Source: JBFMDN01 sp040753915
GTDB lineage: Bacteria; Desulfobacterota; Desulfomonilia; Desulfomonilales; Desulfomonilaceae
Reading direction: 5' to 3'
Assembly (NCBI GenBank): GCA_040753915.1
Contig: JBFMDN010000048.1
Coordinates: 1-43,619 of the forward strand
DNA: 43,619 nt
Part shown: piece by piece, positions 26,603-34,725 of the stretch
How positions within the stretch are numbered: the stretch's first letter is position 1
How the letters are laid out: each line of letters opens with the position of its first letter
The notes under the pieces: generated by a model
What the model saw: the letters and a program-made list of their open reading frames with translations, nothing else
Database searches by the model: none
What the model was told of the DNA's origin: nothing
Translations under genes and position numbers: made by a program

Positions 26603-27983
26603 TGAGCCAAGCATACGTGAATTTCTTGAGATAATGCTCTCTCACGACGGTTATGAGGTGCGAACTGCCGCGACGGGCGAAGAAGCGATCAAGCTTTATC
26701 GTCAACATGAGCCGGACCTGGTTCTGACGGACGTGAAAATGCCGGGCATGAGCGGCCTTGATTTGCTCCGGCAGATTCACTCGATCGATCCTTCTGTGCC
26801 GGTTATCGCCATAACAGCGTACGCATCGGCAGATGATGCTCTGCGCGCGGTGAAAGAAGGCGCGTATGATTATGTCTCCAAGCCCTTTGAGATAGACGAT
26901 CTGCGTATCATCATCCGTAATGCGCTCGAGATGCGGAGACTACGCAAAGAAAATACGGACTTGAGGCGGTGTGTTGACAGCGGGAGGCGCTTCGGCGAGA
27001 TCATCGGCGTGTCCCCTGCCATGGAAGAGATCTTCACGCTGATATATCGCATTGCTCCATCAAGGGCCAACGTTTTGATCATAGGAGAATCGGGAACGGG
27101 TAAGGAGCTCATCGCCAAAGCCATACATGCCAATTCGCCCAGAAAGAGCTACCCGTTTGTCGCTGTGAACTGTTCCGCTATTCCCGAAAGCTTGCTGGAA
27201 TCCGAGCTCTTCGGGCATATGAAAGGATCTTTTACCGGTGCCGTGACTGACAAACGCGGGCTTCTGGAAACTGCACATATGGGAACTGTGTTTCTCGACG
27301 AGGTGGGGGAGATACCTGTTGCCACACAGGCCAAGCTCCTGCGTTTCCTGCAGGAGAGGGAATTGCGAAGAGTGGGAGATACCGATCAGAAAACAATCGA
27401 CGTGAGGATCATTGCGGCCACAAACAAGCACCTGGAAAGAGAAATGGAATTGGGGAACTTCAGGGAAGACCTCTACTATCGCCTCAACGTGATCCGGATT
27501 CGAGTTCCCCCTCTACGGGAGCGAGAAGAAGACATTCCACTGCTGGTAGACCACTTCATGAGAAAGTTTGCTTCCGAGCAGGGCAAACGGATCGTACGGG
27601 TGTCCTCTCTTGCCGCGCAGGTATTGTGCAATTACCACTACCCGGGAAACGTGCGAGAACTGGAAAACATCGTTGAACGGTGTGTTACCCTGGAGCAATC
27701 GGATCAGCTTACCGCCGAGAATCTGCCCCCAAAATTGATCGAAGTGTGCCGCCGCTCAATCCCTGCATACGAGATCGATATCCCTCCTGAAGGTATCGAT
27801 CTCAACGAAGCGCTCGAGTCTATGGAAAGGAAGCTCATCATCAGGGCACTTGATTTGGCGGAAGGCAATAGAGGCAGAGCGGCCCAACTGCTTGGAATAA
27901 CGTTAAGATCCCTCCGATACCGGCTCGTCAAGCTGGACATGGATCAGGAAGATCACCACGGTGACGCAGCGGAAGCGAACTGA
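26574..27983 (+). CDS. pilR: PilR/NtrC-type sigma-54 response regulator
   Basis: 469 aa. Receiver 1-120 with D9/D10, phospho-acceptor D53 (LTDVKMPGMSG), T81 and K103; AAA+ domain about 140-375 with Walker A GESGTGKE (170-177), GSFTGA (217-222, a common PilR variant of GAFTGA) and Walker B VFLDEVGE (D241, E242); Fis-type HTH near the C-terminus (NRGRAAQLLGITLRSLRYRL). It activates sigma-54 promoters when phosphorylated, presumably by the kinase whose gene it overlaps by 29 bases. ATG at 26574 with GGAG eight bases before. All catalytic residues intact, unlike the activator at 18896-20710. Confidence 0.88.
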   Translation: MAECLLIVDDEPSIREFLEIMLSHDGYEVRTAATGEEAIKLYRQHEPDLVLTDVKMPGMSGLDLLRQIHSIDPSVPVIAITAYASADDALRAVKEGAYDYVSKPFEIDDLRIIIRNALEMRRLRKENTDLRRCVDSGRRFGEIIGVSPAMEEIFTLIYRIAPSRANVLIIGESGTGKELIAKAIHANSPRKSYPFVAVNCSAIPESLLESELFGHMKGSFTGAVTDKRGLLETAHMGTVFLDEVGEIPVATQAKLLRFLQERELRRVGDTDQKTIDVRIIAATNKHLEREMELGNFREDLYYRLNVIRIRVPPLREREEDIPLLVDHFMRKFASEQGKRIVRVSSLAAQVLCNYHYPGNVRELENIVERCVTLEQSDQLTAENLPPKLIEVCRRSIPAYEIDIPPEGIDLNEALESMERKLIIRALDLAEGNRGRAAQLLGITLRSLRYRLVKLDMDQEDHHGDAAEAN

Positions 27984-28036
27984 CCCTTTGACTTCCGCTG
28001 ATACGTGGCCAACCGCTACGACTTGAGGAACAACGA

Positions 28037-28882
28037 ATGAAGGATTACGCACTCGTGCTCGCCGCGGATCTCCCCACCCCGAGGGAGGTCCTATCCATGG
28101 TAAAAGTCGTGGGCCCCGTTCTCGATGGAATCAAGGTGGCCGTTTCCACTATGCTGGAATCAACCATCGACGTTCTGGGGAGAATCCGCGATGAGATAGG
28201 AAGCAAGCCTCTGTTGGTCGACCTCAAGGTCGCGGACATCGGTTTTTCGAGTCAGGAGGGATGGCAGGGAACCAACGCCAAGATAATAGGGAAACTGGCG
28301 AATTCCGGAGCTACCCACGTGACGGTCCATGGATTTCCCGGTCCCGTTTCCGTGGCCGAGGCGGTTGGAGCTGGACAGGATGCCGGGATTGGCGTTCTGC
28401 TTCTGCCCCTCATGAGTCACGCCGGCGCCAGGCTGTTCTTTTCTCGGCCAATGGAAAGGACGGATCTGATCTATGCATGCGAGAAGGCCGGTCTAAAGCT
28501 GAAATTTCCTGACTTGCCGTGCTCGGATGTGACCGAAGGGATTCTCTTGCTCGGAGAGGCGTTGAACGTGGACGGATACATCGGTCCGGCAACGAGACCC
28601 CACGATCTGCAGCGCTACCGGTCGATTACCCGGCGTCCCCTCTGGTGCCCCGGCTTCGGTCGTCAGGATCGTCAGGGGAGAGGAGTCGAAGAGCAGTTTC
28701 GGCAATGGGCAGAGATTGTGGGGCCTTCGTCGGCAGCAATCGTGGGTTCTGCGGTGTTCAAAGCAGCAGACCCCTTGGCTGCTGCGGAGGAATTGGTCAA
28801 GATCCGCGATGCCGCAGTCGAGCATGCTACAGCGGAGGGCATGGAAAACAGGTCCGAGCCCCATTCGCAAACTGGGCCATAG
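28037..28882 (+). CDS. pyrF: Orotidine 5'-phosphate decarboxylase-like protein
   Basis: 281 aa. A TIM barrel with family motifs: ALVLAADLPT (D11), GIKVAV (K33), the catalytic array LLVDLKVADIG (D62, K64, D67) followed by TNAKI, THVTVHGFPG, and a phosphate-binding end PLWCPGFGRQ. The DLKVADI form is that of archaeal/Desulfo-type PyrF rather than E. coli PyrF. The normal reaction is OMP to UMP. The C-terminal 30 residues (from about AAAEELVKIRDA) are extra and the segment RPMERTDLIYACEKAGLKL is unlike typical PyrF, so a related decarboxylase role is possible. ATG with GAGGAA upstream. No other pyr genes nearby. Confidence 0.68.
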   Translation: MKDYALVLAADLPTPREVLSMVKVVGPVLDGIKVAVSTMLESTIDVLGRIRDEIGSKPLLVDLKVADIGFSSQEGWQGTNAKIIGKLANSGATHVTVHGFPGPVSVAEAVGAGQDAGIGVLLLPLMSHAGARLFFSRPMERTDLIYACEKAGLKLKFPDLPCSDVTEGILLLGEALNVDGYIGPATRPHDLQRYRSITRRPLWCPGFGRQDRQGRGVEEQFRQWAEIVGPSSAAIVGSAVFKAADPLAAAEELVKIRDAAVEHATAEGMENRSEPHSQTGP

Positions 28883-28934
28883 ACGATCGCGTGAAAGCAC
28901 CGGTCGCACTCCACTATCTCCAAAGGAGGGAATC

Positions 28935-30002
28935 ATGTCGAAAGTCATGATTCACCCGGCTACGTACGAAGATGTGCGTCCGGCTGTAGATAGAGCCTTC
29001 GAGCTCTTTCCCCTCGAGTTTCGCGGGAAGAGGGTACTAATAAAACCCAACGTGTTGCGCGCGTCCGAGGCCCGGGAGGGTATCGTCACGAACCCGAGGG
29101 TACTGCGCGCGGTGGTCGAGAAAGTGGAATCCATGGAGCCCGCATCCATTGTGGTCGGCGACAATCCCGGCATTTTTAGCTACGGGGCAAATGAAGCAAG
29201 CTTCAGGCAAACTGGGCTCATGGATGCGGCAAAGGGCTATTATCAGAACATCGGGACCGATTCCGTCGGAGTACCGTTCAATCCCGACCTGTTGCCTACT
29301 GTCAGTGTTTCCCGCGTCGTGCTGGAAACAGATGTCCTCATAAGCCTCCCCAAATTCAAGACCCACGGGCTTACCGTTGTGACCGGAGCGATAAAGAACA
29401 GCTACGGCTTCCTGCCTGGTGCGCAAAAAGCGGCCTTACACAAGGCGGCCGGCAGTCCCGCGCGTTTCCATGAAGCTATTGTGGAGGTGTTTCGCATCCG
29501 CGTGCCCGATCTGATCCTCGTCGACGCTGTGGTCGGAATGGAAGGCAACGGTCCGGCCTCTCCCGACCTGCGTGACATCGGGCTTATACTGGCTTCAGAT
29601 AATGCTGTCGCGCTCGACACGGTAATCGCCACTATGATGGGTTGCGACCCTGCACGTCTCCGATTCCTTCAGAAGGCCCAGGAGATGGGCTTGGGGCATC
29701 ACGATCTGGAGCGTGTCGAGCTCCTGGGAGAGCTGAGACGCCTCCCTGATTTCCGGCTCCCGCCTTTGGGAGGGGAAGCTATCCTGAACAACGAGGGATT
29801 GCAGGCTGCGATCACCAGTCGCATTCGTTTGCGACCCAAAGCCGATCCCGATAGCTGTACGGGATGCGGAACGTGCGTCGATCACTGCCCGGTTTCTGCC
29901 CTGACCATGAACGACGACCTCCCCGAAGTCGAGGAAAGTACCTGCATCACATGCTTCTGCTGCCAGGAAATGTGTCCTGAGAAGGCGATCACCTTACATT
30001 AG
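28935..30002 (+). CDS. DUF362 protein with two [4Fe-4S] ferredoxin motifs
   Basis: 355 aa. Residues about 30-240 are a DUF362 domain (RVLIKPNVLRA, VVGDNPG, LPKFKTHGLTVVTGAIKNSYG, DAVVGMEGNGP). The C-terminus (about 305-355) is a two-cluster ferredoxin: CTGCGTCVDHCP and CITCFCCQEMCP, each CxxCxxCxxxCP. The family is common in anaerobes; its function is not established, though electron transfer is implied. ATG follows AAAGGAGGG by four to five bases. It starts 52 bases after the pyrF-like gene, likely the same transcript. Confidence 0.88.
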   Translation: MSKVMIHPATYEDVRPAVDRAFELFPLEFRGKRVLIKPNVLRASEAREGIVTNPRVLRAVVEKVESMEPASIVVGDNPGIFSYGANEASFRQTGLMDAAKGYYQNIGTDSVGVPFNPDLLPTVSVSRVVLETDVLISLPKFKTHGLTVVTGAIKNSYGFLPGAQKAALHKAAGSPARFHEAIVEVFRIRVPDLILVDAVVGMEGNGPASPDLRDIGLILASDNAVALDTVIATMMGCDPARLRFLQKAQEMGLGHHDLERVELLGELRRLPDFRLPPLGGEAILNNEGLQAAITSRIRLRPKADPDSCTGCGTCVDHCPVSALTMNDDLPEVEESTCITCFCCQEMCPEKAITLH

Positions 30003-30038
30003 ATCCCATGTTCCGCACCCCCGGACGGCCATGGACAG

Positions 30039-30118
30039 CCACCCGGCAGGTCTTGAGGCTTCTAATGCTGCGCGTCGATCGAGGCTTCGTAAACGGAACA
30101 TAATTTGTGGGCCCTATT
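30039..30118 (+). repeat. 80-bp dispersed repeat, copy 1
   Basis: About 69 of 80 bases match 32491-32570 without a gap, including TTCTAATGCTGCGCGTCG and GCTTCGTAAACGGAACA. In copy 2 the first bases encode the end PPGRA-stop of the secreted protein gene; here the same frame reads PPGRS-stop. So this may be the 3' relic of a second copy of that gene, or a mobile 3' sequence. Confidence 0.75.
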
Positions 30119-30149
30119 GTGCTCTGTACTTCCACGACAAAAAGGCTTT

Positions 30150-30494
30150 TTCATCTACATGACGACGGCCTTGCCTCTTTCAGGTCGCGTAGGATCGAAT
30201 ACCCGTAAACCTATCTGGCGGTGGCCCAATGAGCTCCCCATCGAAGGAAAACCCGCTGACGTTGTAGCTGTTGTTGAAGCCTACAATCAGTGACTCCAGC
30301 AGACAGACCTGCCGAAGCTCTTATTCTACGGCAATCCGGGGATGCTTATCACGGCGCCGGTGTTGGAATGGTGCAAGCAAAACCTGAAACATTTGAAGAC
30401 AGTAGACATCGGACGAGGGCTCCACTATCTGCAGGAGGACAAGCCACGGCTTGTCGGTTCGGAGTTGGGATGCTGGTATAAGAATCTATCTTGA
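30150..30494 (+). pseudogene. Haloalkane dehalogenase remnant (C-terminal third)
   Basis: In one frame, the stretch KPIWRWPNELPIEGKPADVV, then VEAYNQ-stop-LQQTDLPKLL, then LKTVDIGRGLHYLQEDKP and GSELGCWYKNL reads like the C-terminus of alpha/beta-hydrolase haloalkane dehalogenases (HLD-II, DhaA/LinB type), including the catalytic His in GLHYLQED. A single TGA (30291-30293) interrupts it where a Trp is usual (TGG to TGA). The N-terminal two thirds, with nucleophile Asp and oxyanion residues, are missing, so this is a dead gene. It ends TGA at 30492. Confidence 0.8.
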
Positions 30495-30667
30495 CACTGT
30501 TTTGCGTCCAATAAATGAGTTGGGGGAGACGGCTGACAAACATTCGGCTGGGTCCCAAACTGAAAATTCTCCGAGAAAGGTCTTGTTCGTTCATCGGAAG
30601 CCCTCTATCCGGGCATGAGTCAGATTTCACCAAAGGGGAGGACATGCCGGTCCAGAAATGTCTTACT

Positions 30668-30721
30668 AAATGGGTTCATCCCATTTTCCCATTTGACATG
30701 AATAGGCTCTGGTGGTACCTT
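30668..30721 (+). promoter_or_regulatory. Toxin-antitoxin promoter with palindromic operator
   Basis: Inverted repeat AAATGGG-TTCAT-CCCATTT (30668-30686), then a third half-site CCCATTT (30688-30694) overlapping a consensus -35 TTGACA (30693-30698); a weak -10 TACCTT follows after 17 bases (30716-30721). The palindrome directly before the antitoxin gene is the usual setting for autorepression. Confidence 0.5.
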
Positions 30722-30741
30722 ATTCGAGGAGGAACACCATC

Positions 30742-31011
30742 ATGGAAACGAGGAAAGTAGATTCACGAGGTCGAATCAATCTCGGCAAAGAGTTCGCCAA
30801 CAGGACATTCTTTTTTGAAAAGATCGGAGAAACGGAGTTCAAGCTGGAGCTCGCCGCCGTCATACCGGAAAGGGAACTTTGGCTCTATAAGAATCCTGAA
30901 GCAAAGGCTCTGCTTGAGATCGGTTTGGAGCAAGCCAAAGCAGGAGTCTTCAGCGCATCTCCTCCTGATCTCGATGCTGACCAAGCCCTAGTAGATCAGC
31001 TTGAGGATTAG
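30742..31011 (+). CDS. Putative antitoxin (AbrB/MazE-like N-terminus)
   Basis: 89 aa. N-terminal METRKVDSRGRINLGKEFAN resembles a swapped-hairpin AbrB/SpoVT DNA-binding motif (V-D-x-x-G-R-I-x-L); the rest is acidic and helical (ALLEIGLEQAKAGVFSASPP), as in toxin-binding tails. ATG at 30742 with AGGAGG nine bases before. It ends one base before the toxin start, so the two are translationally linked. It would neutralise the toxin and repress its own promoter through the palindrome at 30668-30694 (inference). Confidence 0.75.
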   Translation: METRKVDSRGRINLGKEFANRTFFFEKIGETEFKLELAAVIPERELWLYKNPEAKALLEIGLEQAKAGVFSASPPDLDADQALVDQLED

Positions 31012-31012
31012 A

Positions 31013-31363
31013 ATGGGATTTACCCTTGTTTGGACCCAAAAGGCACGGGAGACCTACGACCGGCTGAAAGCCGACGCCATTTCCTCGTTAGAAGCAAGAC
31101 AAAGGAAGAGGAAGCCGAAAGCCTCTCAAGCCGAAGGTCTTTTCAAGCAAGTAAAGAAGTGCGTCGATTTCCTGAAGGAGAACCCGCGGCACCCCGGGTT
31201 GAGTACCCACGAATTCCATTCTAAGGAACATCCTCATACGCCCGGAGGGAAAGTGTTCGAGGCGTATATTCAGCAGAACTCTCCCGGCGCTTACCGACTT
31301 TTCTGGTGTTACGGTCCTAAGAAGGGCGAGATTACGATCATAGCAATAACTCCACATCCGTGA
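31013..31363 (+). CDS. RelE/ParE-superfamily toxin-like protein
   Basis: 116 aa. Starts MGFTLVWTQKARETYDRLKA, the usual RelE-fold first strand and helix, has a basic middle (RQRKRKPKASQAEGLFKQVK) and ends GAYRLFWCYGPKKGEITIIA followed by ITPHP, the RelE/HigB-like C-terminal strands. Members cut mRNA on the ribosome or poison gyrase; which applies is unclear. ATG lies one base after the antitoxin stop. Complete and apparently functional. Confidence 0.78.
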   Translation: MGFTLVWTQKARETYDRLKADAISSLEARQRKRKPKASQAEGLFKQVKKCVDFLKENPRHPGLSTHEFHSKEHPHTPGGKVFEAYIQQNSPGAYRLFWCYGPKKGEITIIAITPHP

Positions 31364-31474
31364 AGGAATTGGAGTTACGGCGTCCATCCGAGCGGTCGAG
31401 TGTCTGTTCCGCCTCAGTAGGAAAGGGACAAAGCTTCCGTTAAGATAGTCTCACGAGCAGACGCAGCACACGGC

Positions 31475-31579
31475 ATGAGGAGGCGAAGTAGGAATTTCAC
31501 GAGCGAGGAGAAGGTGCGGATTCTCCGCAGGCACCTTATCTATCAGGTGCCGGTATCGGTTTTGGACAGAATTCTGTGA
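31475..31579 (+). pseudogene. Transposase fragment (IS3/IS66-type OrfA N-terminus)
   Basis: A 34-codon frame reading MRRRSRNFTSEEKVRILRRH then LIYQVPVSVLDRIL and stop. The motif RNFTxEEKVxILRRHL...VPVSxL is the N-terminal HTH of many OrfA transposases. It stops after 34 codons, and no continuation was found in other frames to 31880, so this is an insertion-sequence relic. Confidence 0.75.
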
Positions 31580-31884
31580 ATTCTAGGGACACAACACTGT
31601 TTTTCACACTGGGAGCTTTCGAGGCCTCCGTGGTTTTCCCTTGCTCAGGTCCCGGTCGGCAAGTCCCTCAACGGTCGTTACAAAGGATCCGTCGCCGGCG
31701 GGTTGCCCCGTCCCCTTTGCCTGTCGAAGCTTCTTCATGGGACCGTCTTCCGCGTTTAGAAGATTAGCATTATGTCCTCCGATTCACGGCGGAACTGAAA
31801 AAGGGCTTGACGATATCTATTTCTTCATATATTAGTATGCATGCATAATGTGTAGGGCACGCCAATTTCTAAGGAGGATGAATC
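31580..31884. other. Intergenic between IS relic and secreted protein gene
   Basis: No gene recognised. A promoter candidate is TTGACG (31807-31812), 17 bases, TATTAG (31830-31835); AT-rich TATGCATGCATAATG follows. Ribosome-binding site AAGGAGG at 31871-31877. Confidence 0.5.
31807..31835 (+). promoter_or_regulatory. Promoter candidate for the Q/Y/P-rich protein
   Basis: TTGACG, 17-base spacer, TATTAG. The -35 matches 5 of 6 and the -10 matches 4 of 6 consensus bases, in a locally AT-rich stretch 50 bases before the start codon. Confidence 0.4.
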
Positions 31885-32508
31885 TTGCCTATCACTCGCA
31901 CTCTCTTCGCAGCAGCTCTTCTCGTTGTCACGGCCGCCGCGGCTACTGAAGCTCCAGCAGGCATACTTGGCGACATATTGTCATACGTCTCAGGCTACCC
32001 TGAAGATGTCCAGGCTCAGGGCTACTATTCTCAGTACAACGCGAACAACGGGTATCAATACCAGGTGACCTATCATGGCCCTGGAGCCAACCAACAGTAC
32101 CCGCAGTCCCCGGCGAATCCCTATGGCCAATACGCCTCAGCCTCCCCAGCCCAAGGGGTTCCGCAGTATGAGCAAACCGTACCCCAGGGACAAGTGATGG
32201 CGGATCCCGGGCGAGGTGTGCGGAGAACGGCCGTCTCTCCGAAGCCATCTCGGCAGCACGTTGCGGCGAGCCAGGACCGCCGTGCCCCACAATTACAGTC
32301 GCGAAACCCTACGACGTACCGCCGGCCGGCCCCCGTGCCACAACAGGTCAGCCAGCCGTATAGCAATTCTTTTCCACCGCAGCCCTACTACGGATCCTAT
32401 TCCCCGCAGCAGACGCAATCAACTGGATCGTCTTATTACGCGAGCCCGTATCAATACAACAACCAAGGTTGGTTCTCCGGGGGATTCTGCCCACCCGGAA
32501 GGGCTTGA
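31885..32508 (+). CDS. Secreted Q/Y/P-rich low-complexity protein
   Basis: 207 aa. Signal peptide 1-25 (MPITRTLFAAALLVVTAAAA). The mature protein is dominated by Gln, Tyr, Pro, Ser and Asn (e.g. GYYSQYNANNGYQYQVTYHG, PYYGSYSPQQTQSTGSSYY), with a basic middle (RGVRRTAVSPKPSRQHVAAS). Likely disordered or matrix-like, at the cell surface or in the periplasm; no family assigned. TTG start seven bases after AAGGAGG; the ATG inside that site is in another frame. Its 3' end lies in the 80-bp repeat shared with 30039-30118. Confidence 0.75.
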   Translation: MPITRTLFAAALLVVTAAAATEAPAGILGDILSYVSGYPEDVQAQGYYSQYNANNGYQYQVTYHGPGANQQYPQSPANPYGQYASASPAQGVPQYEQTVPQGQVMADPGRGVRRTAVSPKPSRQHVAASQDRRAPQLQSRNPTTYRRPAPVPQQVSQPYSNSFPPQPYYGSYSPQQTQSTGSSYYASPYQYNNQGWFSGGFCPPGRA

Positions 32509-32570
32509 GGGTTCTAATGCTGCGCGTCGGTCGACGCTTCGTAAACGGAACACAGTTTGTAAGCTATATT
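32491..32570 (+). repeat. 80-bp dispersed repeat, copy 2
   Basis: Matches 30039-30118 at about 69 of 80 positions. It covers the last six codons of the gene above and about 60 bases beyond the stop, in the gap before the convergent zinc-ribbon gene. A small stem GCGTC-GGTC-GACGC (about 32525) is present here but mismatched in copy 1. Confidence 0.75.
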
Positions 32571-32623
32571 TGGCGCTATACCGTCACGCATTTCTTGTGG
32601 CAAGGGGCTTTTCGTGTCCTGAA

Positions 32624-33136
32624 TCAGAACAATTGACAGACGCGCTCGTAGATCGTGTAGAAGAGCGCCACGGCTTCCATGTCCTGGCGAGTCGGACTCC
32701 ACATATATTTGGCGACTCCTGTCTGGCATAGCCCGTACACACCCATGACAATCTGGCCCACAGTGATGATCCCGGTGGCAAGTTGACCGATTCCGATCAA
32801 CCCTGCTACGGCAACTTGGGCCAGCACGACCAGACCCAGGACAAACTGCCCGAGACCGAACACGGCACCAATCCCGAACTGGGCAACGGTGATCACGCCG
32901 ACTGCGAACTGACCTATAGCAATGATTCCCTTAGCGACCAGGGGCCGCCGATGAGCGGTGAACCCGATGGCAACGTGAATCAGGGGTAATCCAAATACCG
33001 TCGCGCGTGATCGCCAGTTGATCCCCCAATAGCCTTTCCACGTGGGCCTTGCCGGAACCGGGGCCCCGCAGCGGGGGCACATCCATGCCCACTTACTGAC
33101 GTCTTTTCCACACTCTCGACAGGGAACCAACGCCAC
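32624..33136 (-). CDS. Zinc-ribbon membrane protein with GQ-x3-G repeats
   Basis: 170 aa. Residues 5-23 are a zinc ribbon (CRECGKDVSKWAWMCPRCG). After a linker, residues about 70-140 are glycine-rich hydrophobic repeats of about nine to ten residues built on G-Q-x3-G (IGQFAVGVITVAQFGIGAV, GLGQFVLGLVV, IGQLATGIIT, VGQIVMGVYG), probably several membrane helices or a beta-type solenoid. The end is polar (SPTRQDMEAVALFYTIYERV). GTG start at 33136 has GGAG seven bases before, right ahead of the zinc ribbon; the longer frame to 33187 has no such site. Function unknown. Confidence 0.7.
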   Translation of the reverse strand: MALVPCRECGKDVSKWAWMCPRCGAPVPARPTWKGYWGINWRSRATVFGLPLIHVAIGFTAHRRPLVAKGIIAIGQFAVGVITVAQFGIGAVFGLGQFVLGLVVLAQVAVAGLIGIGQLATGIITVGQIVMGVYGLCQTGVAKYMWSPTRQDMEAVALFYTIYERVCQLF

Positions 33137-33259
33137 CGGTGAGCTCCGCAAGCAGATCGGTCTCAGGGGGCATCCTTGCCAGAACACCCCCAGTCACTAA
33201 TACCAGCCCCAGCTCCGATACGCAAACAGCGAGCGCGGGGATCGACCTGCATTATTTCA

Positions 33260-34498
33260 TCACGAGGTTCGCGCGGGAGGAACGACAATTTCTCCTGAGG
33301 CTAGTTTCATGAGGAAAAGAGCTGCAAGCTTGGCGCGCTCCGCCAAACTGTGCAGCAGCACATACTCGCTGGGGCTATGGAGGTCACCCCCACGCACCCC
33401 GAGAGAGTCTACGGTGGGCAAACCCTCGGCGTTGAGGTTGTTTCCATCGCATGCTCCTCCGCTCTCTCTCCACTGCAGATCGAGCCCCAACGCGCTTCCG
33501 CACTCGACAACTGCTTCTAGGAGCCACTGCCATGACGAATCGAGAGGCTTGGGCTGACGCTGGAAGAATCCGTGCTTCTCGAGAGATATCCCCTCGACCA
33601 GACTGACAGTCGCTATGACTCGCGTAAAATAGTCTTCTATGAGCAAGAGATTCTCCCTGGAGTTGACTCGCACGTTAAATCGGCACTCGGCCTTGTCCGG
33701 CACCACGTTCACCGGTCCCCCACCCTCGATATATCCCACGTTCACGGTGATGCCCTTCTGGGATGCAGCGAACGCGTTGAGGAGAACGACGAACCATGCC
33801 ACACCACTCACCGCGTTCCTGCCTAGGTGAGGCTCTCGGCCTGCGTGCGCAGCTCGACCTCGGGCCATAACGGTGAAGTTGCCGGATCCCTTGCGGGGGC
33901 CAACGATACTTCCGTCAGGAAAACACGGTTCAAAAACGAGACCAACGTGGTGCCGCGTGGCAGCCTCTTTCAAGAGCATGCCAGAACCCGGCGAGCCAAT
34001 TTCCTCATCAGGGTTCACCAGAACTTCCCATCCAACGTTTTCTGCCCACGGGGATAGCTCGAGTGCTTCGAGGGCTTTGAGCATCACGACAATGCCGCCC
34101 TTGGCATCTGCAACACCCGGCCCGCGCAGAGTATTGCCATCAATGAGAGAGACCCCTTGAAAGGGATGATCCGGAGGATAGACCGTGTCCATATGGCAGC
34201 AAAGGAAGACCCGCACGGGCGCGCCGGGACGCTTGCGAATTCTCAAAGCGTCTCCGAGCCTTGGGGCATCCTCGATCTCCAGGGTCTCCGGGAGACTGTG
34301 AACCGAGAGATTCAGTCGTTCGGAGGTTCCCCGCAACGCCGTGAATTCAGTCTCCACAGCATCCACCATGCGCGCCAGTCCGTCCGGATTTCGGCTCCAG
34401 GAGTTGATTTCGGCCCATGCATGCACCATGTCACGCATCGCGTTCTGCTGGGACTCAATCCAACTGAGGTAAGGACGGTATTGACCTGACTGTTCCAT
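33260..34498 (-). CDS. M20-family metallopeptidase (carboxypeptidase G2-like)
   Basis: 412 aa. Two-zinc M20 hydrolase: HMDT (H102, D104), GPGVADAKGG (bridging D131), NPDEEIGSPGS (E165 general base, E166), a dimerisation domain from about 205 to 315 (KGSGNFTVMARGRAAHAGRE), and the late zinc histidine in DLHSPSEYVLL. The closest style is CPG2/glutamate carboxypeptidase-like; such enzymes remove C-terminal glutamate or other acyl-amino acids in the cytosol. No signal peptide was seen. The ribosome-binding site is poor (GAG only). Stands alone. Confidence 0.85.
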   Translation of the reverse strand: MEQSGQYRPYLSWIESQQNAMRDMVHAWAEINSWSRNPDGLARMVDAVETEFTALRGTSERLNLSVHSLPETLEIEDAPRLGDALRIRKRPGAPVRVFLCCHMDTVYPPDHPFQGVSLIDGNTLRGPGVADAKGGIVVMLKALEALELSPWAENVGWEVLVNPDEEIGSPGSGMLLKEAATRHHVGLVFEPCFPDGSIVGPRKGSGNFTVMARGRAAHAGREPHLGRNAVSGVAWFVVLLNAFAASQKGITVNVGYIEGGGPVNVVPDKAECRFNVRVNSRENLLLIEDYFTRVIATVSLVEGISLEKHGFFQRQPKPLDSSWQWLLEAVVECGSALGLDLQWRESGGACDGNNLNAEGLPTVDSLGVRGGDLHSPSEYVLLHSLAERAKLAALFLMKLASGEIVVPPARTS

Positions 34499-34725
34499 CG
34501 TTGCGTACTCGGCAATCGCCCTATCATAGAGGAAACATTTATGTTATGTCGAATAGACCCTCGATCCGTCCAGGTTTCCAGTAATGACCATATATACCAT
34601 GACGGCAGGTCTGCAGCCTCACAATCCGGCCGACCCGAAAAAAGTGAGGATCGATCCGCGAGATTCTACAGGGTGGAGAGTAATGAATGGCAGATGCAGA
34701 AATTCCAATTGCAAGGAGACCATTC

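Noticed and set aside
30644..30760. Small frame MPVQKCLTKWVHPIFPFDMN before the antitoxin
   Set aside because: Its Shine-Dalgarno is too close to the ATG and it overlaps the operator and antitoxin start in another frame.
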